Source: Actinoallomurus soli
GTDB taxonomy: Bacteria; Actinomycetota; Actinomycetes; Streptosporangiales; Streptosporangiaceae
DNA: 64,000 bases
Direction: 5' to 3'
Assembly: GCF_024055715.1 (NCBI RefSeq)
Contig: NZ_JAMXMV010000004.1
Location: forward strand, 124,001-188,000
A model generated the notes under the pieces. It was not told the origin of the DNA and searched no databases. It saw nothing but the letters and a program-made list of their open reading frames with translations. This document shows, one piece after another, positions 61,163 through 64,000 of this stretch; within the stretch, counting starts at the first letter, position 1; each line of letters opens with the position of its first letter. A program made the translations under genes and the position numbers.

Positions 61163-61642
61163 ATGGAAGGTGACAGGGAGATCATCGGGCTGCTGAACGA
61201 GCAGCTCACCGCCGAGCTCACCGCGATCAACCAGTACTTCCTGCACGCCAAGATGCAGGAGAACTGGGGGTTCACGAAGCTCGCGAGCCACACTCGCGAC
61301 GAGTCGTTCGACGAGATGCGGCACGCCGAACGCCTCACCGACCGCATCCTGTTCCTCGAGGGCCTGCCGAACTACCAGCGCCTGAACCCGCTGCGCATCG
61401 GCCAGAGCGTGCCCGAGCAGCTCCGCGCGGACCTCGCCGTCGAGATCGAGGCGGTCGAGCGCCTGCGCCCCGGCATCGAGCTGATGCGCTCGCGCGGCGA
61501 CGTCACGTCCGCCCGGATCTTCGAGGAGATCCTCGCGGACGAGGAGGAGCACATCGACTACCTGGAGACGGAGCTGGAGCTCCTGGAGAAGCTCGGCGAG
61601 CCGCTGTACCTCCAGCGTTACGCCGAGCCTCCGGACGAGTGA
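61163..61642 (+). CDS. bfr: Bacterioferritin
   Basis: 159 residues. From ATG 61163 the ferroxidase ligands fall on the classic numbers: E18, E51, H54, E94, E127, H130, with Y25 and the haem ligand M52, which also settles the start against an ATG six codons upstream. Forms a 24-subunit iron-storage shell with haem at the dimer interface. Probably co-transcribed with bfd under the iron box. Its stop overlaps the next GTG start (GTGA). Confidence 0.96.
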   Translation: MEGDREIIGLLNEQLTAELTAINQYFLHAKMQENWGFTKLASHTRDESFDEMRHAERLTDRILFLEGLPNYQRLNPLRIGQSVPEQLRADLAVEIEAVERLRPGIELMRSRGDVTSARIFEEILADEEEHIDYLETELELLEKLGEPLYLQRYAEPPDE

Positions 61643-62784
61643 GCCGGCCGCCCCGGGAGGCACCCGGAGCGGACCGCGCGCTGCCGGACGCCGTGACCGG
61701 CGCGGTAACGGCGGCATGGCGGCTGGGCTGGCAGCCGGCCGACCTCGTGCGCCACGCGGCCCGTACGCACGGGAAGCGGGCCGGCCGGATGATGACCGAC
61801 GCGATCGCGGCCGAGATGCGCGCGTACGCGGCGGCGACCGTGGACGAGCGGTGGCGCGACCAGCTGACGGCGCTCGGGGCCGTCGCCTGGTGGCGGCGGG
61901 ACGACACGTACCTGACCGAGTGGGCGGCCCGCAACGGCACCGACCACGCCACGGCCGCCGACTGCGTCTCCCGCCTGACCGCCCTCCTGCGGGCGCTGCC
62001 CCGCCTCGAGATCCTCTGCCCGCCGCCCGGCCACACCCGGCCCTCCGCCGGTGACACCCGCCCGTCCTCCGGTGACACTCGCCCCTCCCCCAGCGGCGCC
62101 CGCGCCGACCGGCGCGTCCTCGCCAAGGTCCAGGCGCTGCTGGCCAAGGCCGAGTCGACCGAGTTCCCCGAGGAGGCGGAGGCGCTGACCGCACGGGCCC
62201 AGGAGCTGATGGCCCGGCACAGCCTCGACCACGCGCTCCTCGCCGCGCGGACCGGCCGGACCGGTGACGGCCCCGTCGGCCGCCGGGTGCCGATCGACGA
62301 CCCGTACGCCTCGGCGAAGGCCCTGCTGCTGGGCGCCGTCGCCGACGCCAACCGGTGCCGCGCCGCCTGGACCAGGGCGCTCGGCTTCTGCACCGTGCTG
62401 GGCTTCCCGGCCGACCTGGACGCGGTCGAACTGCTCTTCGCGTCCCTGCTGGTCCAGGCCACGTCGGCGCTCGCCCACGAGACGGGCGACCGCGCCCGTA
62501 CCCGCGCCTTCCGCCGGGCGTTCCTGGCGTCCTACGGCGTCCGGATCGGCGAACGCCTCGCCGAGGCCGCCGGCGCGGCCGAGCACCGGGTCGCCGCCGA
62601 GACGCCCGGCACGGACCTCCTCCCGGTCCTCGCCGCGCGCGACCGGGCCGTCGAGGACGCGATGACCGCGATGTTCCCCCAGATCACCGGCCGCCGGATG
62701 AGCGTCTCCGACCGGGCGGGCTGGCTGTCCGGCCAGGCCGCCGCCGACCGCGCCGACCTCACCGCCCGCAGACCGGTCCGCTGA
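61639..62784 (+). CDS. DUF2786 domain protein
   Basis: 381 residues. DUF2786 core near residue 155: RVLAKVQALLAKAESTEFPE then EAEALTARAQELMARHSLDH; the downstream domain (RVPIDDPYASAKALLLGAVA; FLASYGVRIGERLAEAAGAA) is the usual DUF2786 partner. A Pro/Ser/Arg linker at 131-151 contains three 7-residue repeats (G-[HD]-T-R-P-S-x) encoded by 21-bp tandem repeats at 62023-62085. GTG start is coupled to bfr by GTGA. Function unknown; the iron-gene context may be coincidental. Confidence 0.85.
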   Translation: MSRPPREAPGADRALPDAVTGAVTAAWRLGWQPADLVRHAARTHGKRAGRMMTDAIAAEMRAYAAATVDERWRDQLTALGAVAWWRRDDTYLTEWAARNGTDHATAADCVSRLTALLRALPRLEILCPPPGHTRPSAGDTRPSSGDTRPSPSGARADRRVLAKVQALLAKAESTEFPEEAEALTARAQELMARHSLDHALLAARTGRTGDGPVGRRVPIDDPYASAKALLLGAVADANRCRAAWTRALGFCTVLGFPADLDAVELLFASLLVQATSALAHETGDRARTRAFRRAFLASYGVRIGERLAEAAGAAEHRVAAETPGTDLLPVLAARDRAVEDAMTAMFPQITGRRMSVSDRAGWLSGQAAADRADLTARRPVR

Positions 62785-62833
62785 CCGTGTCATTTATCGG
62801 CACACCTGGTCACAATGTGCGACGATCAGCGGT

Positions 62834-63262
62834 ATGGGACTCGATGTCTATGCGGTCCGCCCGGGAGACCCGGCGGTGAAGGGCCACGACACACTGCGGA
62901 CACCCGTGACCTGGGAGTGGGAGGGGCCCGCGGACCTCGATCCGTTCGAGGACGTCCCCCGGGGCTTCCCCGAGGGCCTCTTCTGGCCCTCCGACGGCGA
63001 CTTCACCGGGTTCCGCGGCCAGGTGTACCGGGAGTGGGTCAACGGCACGCTCGGGTTCAACCTGTACGAGCTGCTCGACCCGGCGCAGGTCCGCGACCTG
63101 GCCGGTCGCCTCGACCAGTGGCTGACCGACGCCCGCGGCTCCGGCACGGACGAGGTGGCGCTCGACGAGGGCACGACCGTCCCGTTGAAGGGCATCGAGG
63201 CGCTGGCCGAGTTCGTCCGCGCCGCCGCCGCCCAGGATCTCTGGCTCTTCCCCGACTCCTGA
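62834..63262 (+). CDS. Conserved hypothetical protein
   Basis: 142 residues, soluble, acidic. Aromatic-rich: GLDVYAVRPGD at the start, FWPSDGDFTGFRGQVYREWV in the middle, and AQDLWLFPDS at the end. It resembles small cytosolic actinobacterial proteins of unknown function that start MGLDVYA. Ends before a strong bidirectional hairpin. Confidence 0.75.
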   Translation: MGLDVYAVRPGDPAVKGHDTLRTPVTWEWEGPADLDPFEDVPRGFPEGLFWPSDGDFTGFRGQVYREWVNGTLGFNLYELLDPAQVRDLAGRLDQWLTDARGSGTDEVALDEGTTVPLKGIEALAEFVRAAAAQDLWLFPDS

Positions 63263-63281
63263 GCCGAGAAGTCGCACGCGG

Positions 63282-63308
63282 GGACGGCGCCGAACGAAGG
63301 CGCCGTCC
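63282..63308. terminator. Bidirectional hairpin terminator
   Basis: Perfect 10-bp stem GGACGGCGCC (63282-63291) / GGCGCCGTCC (63299-63308) with loop GAACGAA, between the convergent stops at 63262 and 63322. Confidence 0.8.
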
Positions 63309-63321
63309 ACGAGAACGGCCG

Positions 63322-63741
63322 TCAGCGCCGAGGATCGTCGTCGCCGACGGCACCGACACCCTCGGCGCCGGGCGCTCGCCCGTCGTAAGCCGCGCGTGCC
63401 CTCAGCACGCGGGGGGCGTTGGCCTTTGACCAGTCGGCGATCGCGCCGGTGAGGGCGCCGGCCTCGACGCCGAGGTCGGTGAGGGCGTACTCCACGCGCG
63501 GCGGGACGGTCGGGTAGACGGTGCGGCTGATCAGGCCGTCGCGTTCGAGGTTGCGCAGCGCCTGGGTCAGGGACTTCTGGGTCACTCCCTCGATGTGGCG
63601 GCGCAACTCGGTGAAGCGCAGCGGCCGCTCATACTGGCGCAGCAGGCCGAGCACGTAGAGCACCCACTTGTTGGCCAGCACGTCGACCACGGTGCGGGAT
63701 GGGCAATCCTTCGCGTAGGCGTGCTGCCGCTTGGTATCCAT
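63322..63741 (-). CDS. HxlR-type transcriptional regulator
   Basis: 139 residues. HxlR signature with a single Cys at residue 15 (KDCPSRTVVDVLANKWVLYV), winged helix RPLRFTELRRHIEGVTQKSL and LRNLERDGLISRTVYPTVPP. Divergent from an NAD(P)-binding oxidoreductase gene, the usual arrangement for quinone/aldehyde-responsive HxlR-QorR regulators. The C-terminal 25 residues are Gly/Ala/Asp-rich. ATG 63741; an AT-rich stretch (ACCTATATATCC, 63747-63758) just upstream may hold both promoters. Confidence 0.9.
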   Translation of the reverse strand: MDTKRQHAYAKDCPSRTVVDVLANKWVLYVLGLLRQYERPLRFTELRRHIEGVTQKSLTQALRNLERDGLISRTVYPTVPPRVEYALTDLGVEAGALTGAIADWSKANAPRVLRARAAYDGRAPGAEGVGAVGDDDPRR

Positions 63742-63837
63742 CAGGTACCTATATATCCGAACGGTGCCTTCTTCACAGCGGAAACCAAAGCCTGGAGGAT
63801 CGGACTCGCTCGCAGACACCGCCCGAAGGAACACGTC

Positions 63838-64000
63838 ATGATCTTGGTCACCGGAGCGACCGGCAAGGTCGGATCCGAAGCGGTCCGGCTGCTCGCCGCG
63901 CAGCACCGCCCCACACGGGCACTGGTCCGCGATCCGGCCCGCGCGCCATACGGCGGCGCGGCGGGCGTCGAGATCGCCGTGGGGGATCTCGACCGTCCCG
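63838..64000 (+). CDS. NmrA/SDR-type NAD(P)-binding oxidoreductase, 5' part only
   Basis: First 54 codons visible; runs off the right edge. ILVTGATGKVGSEAVRLLAA at residues 2-21 is the dinucleotide-binding G-x-x-G-x-x-G loop of atypical SDRs; RALVRDPARAPY follows. GAAGGA lies before ATG. Divergent from the HxlR gene, which probably regulates it. Likely an NAD(P)H:quinone or NmrA-like redox sensor. Confidence 0.85.
   Translation, partial: MILVTGATGKVGSEAVRLLAAQHRPTRALVRDPARAPYGGAAGVEIAVGDLDRP

Overview
The window is very GC-rich, densely packed actinobacterial DNA. Starts are often GTG or TTG, stop/start overlaps of the ATGA and GTGA type are common, and the gene content (LCP proteins, TIGR03089, actinobacterial HelD/HelR, XRE/TetR/HxlR regulators, treX-treY-treZ, an iron box ahead of bfd-bfr) fits a filamentous actinomycete. 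A Streptosporangiales/Thermomonosporaceae-like host is my best guess, with low confidence. No rRNA, tRNA, CRISPR array, insertion sequence or phage gene was seen. The first and last genes run off the window.

1-22 kb is a cell-envelope polysaccharide region: a sugar-1-phosphate nucleotidyltransferase with a CTG start, several GT-B and GT-A glycosyltransferases, a methyltransferase, a flippase-like membrane protein, a large GT-C-like membrane protein, TIGR03089, an LCP ligase, an acyltransferase-3 protein, a double-domain glycosyltransferase, a coiled-coil protein, UDP-GlcNAc 2-epimerase and a UDP-ManNAc-type dehydrogenase. Together they suggest a ManNAcA-containing wall glycan that LCP enzymes attach to peptidoglycan. 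22.3-25.9 kb holds a HelR-type RNA polymerase motor ATPase and a convergent XRE regulator whose frame has no stop and runs antisense through helR; a 30-bp repeat array lies at the junction.

25.9-31.7 kb is the most interesting part: six translationally coupled minus-strand genes. They encode a CDP-alcohol phosphotransferase fused to a degenerate nucleotidyltransferase domain, a DUF5941-like membrane protein, a cytidylyltransferase-like enzyme, a glycerol-1-phosphate-dehydrogenase-like enzyme, a second CDP-alcohol phosphotransferase with an altered motif, and a family-2 glycosyltransferase. This looks like a route from a polyol phosphate through a CDP-polyol to an unusual phospholipid or phosphoglycan. 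An IspD/TarI-family cytidylyltransferase, a GT2 enzyme and a second LCP protein follow.

35-41 kb holds small regulatory and stress-type genes and a two-gene membrane-protein/zinc-dehydrogenase cassette bounded by a diverged ~60-bp direct repeat. 41-49 kb is core-like: UDP-glucose-type dehydrogenase, acyl-CoA dehydrogenase, purE-purK, GtrA and a two-component system. 49-54 kb is accessory: regulator/oxidoreductase pairs plus a decayed NUDIX and XRE-regulator patch. 54-64 kb holds treX-treY-treZ, an iron-regulated bfd-bfr pair, a DUF2786 gene, and a divergent HxlR regulator and NAD(P)-binding oxidoreductase.
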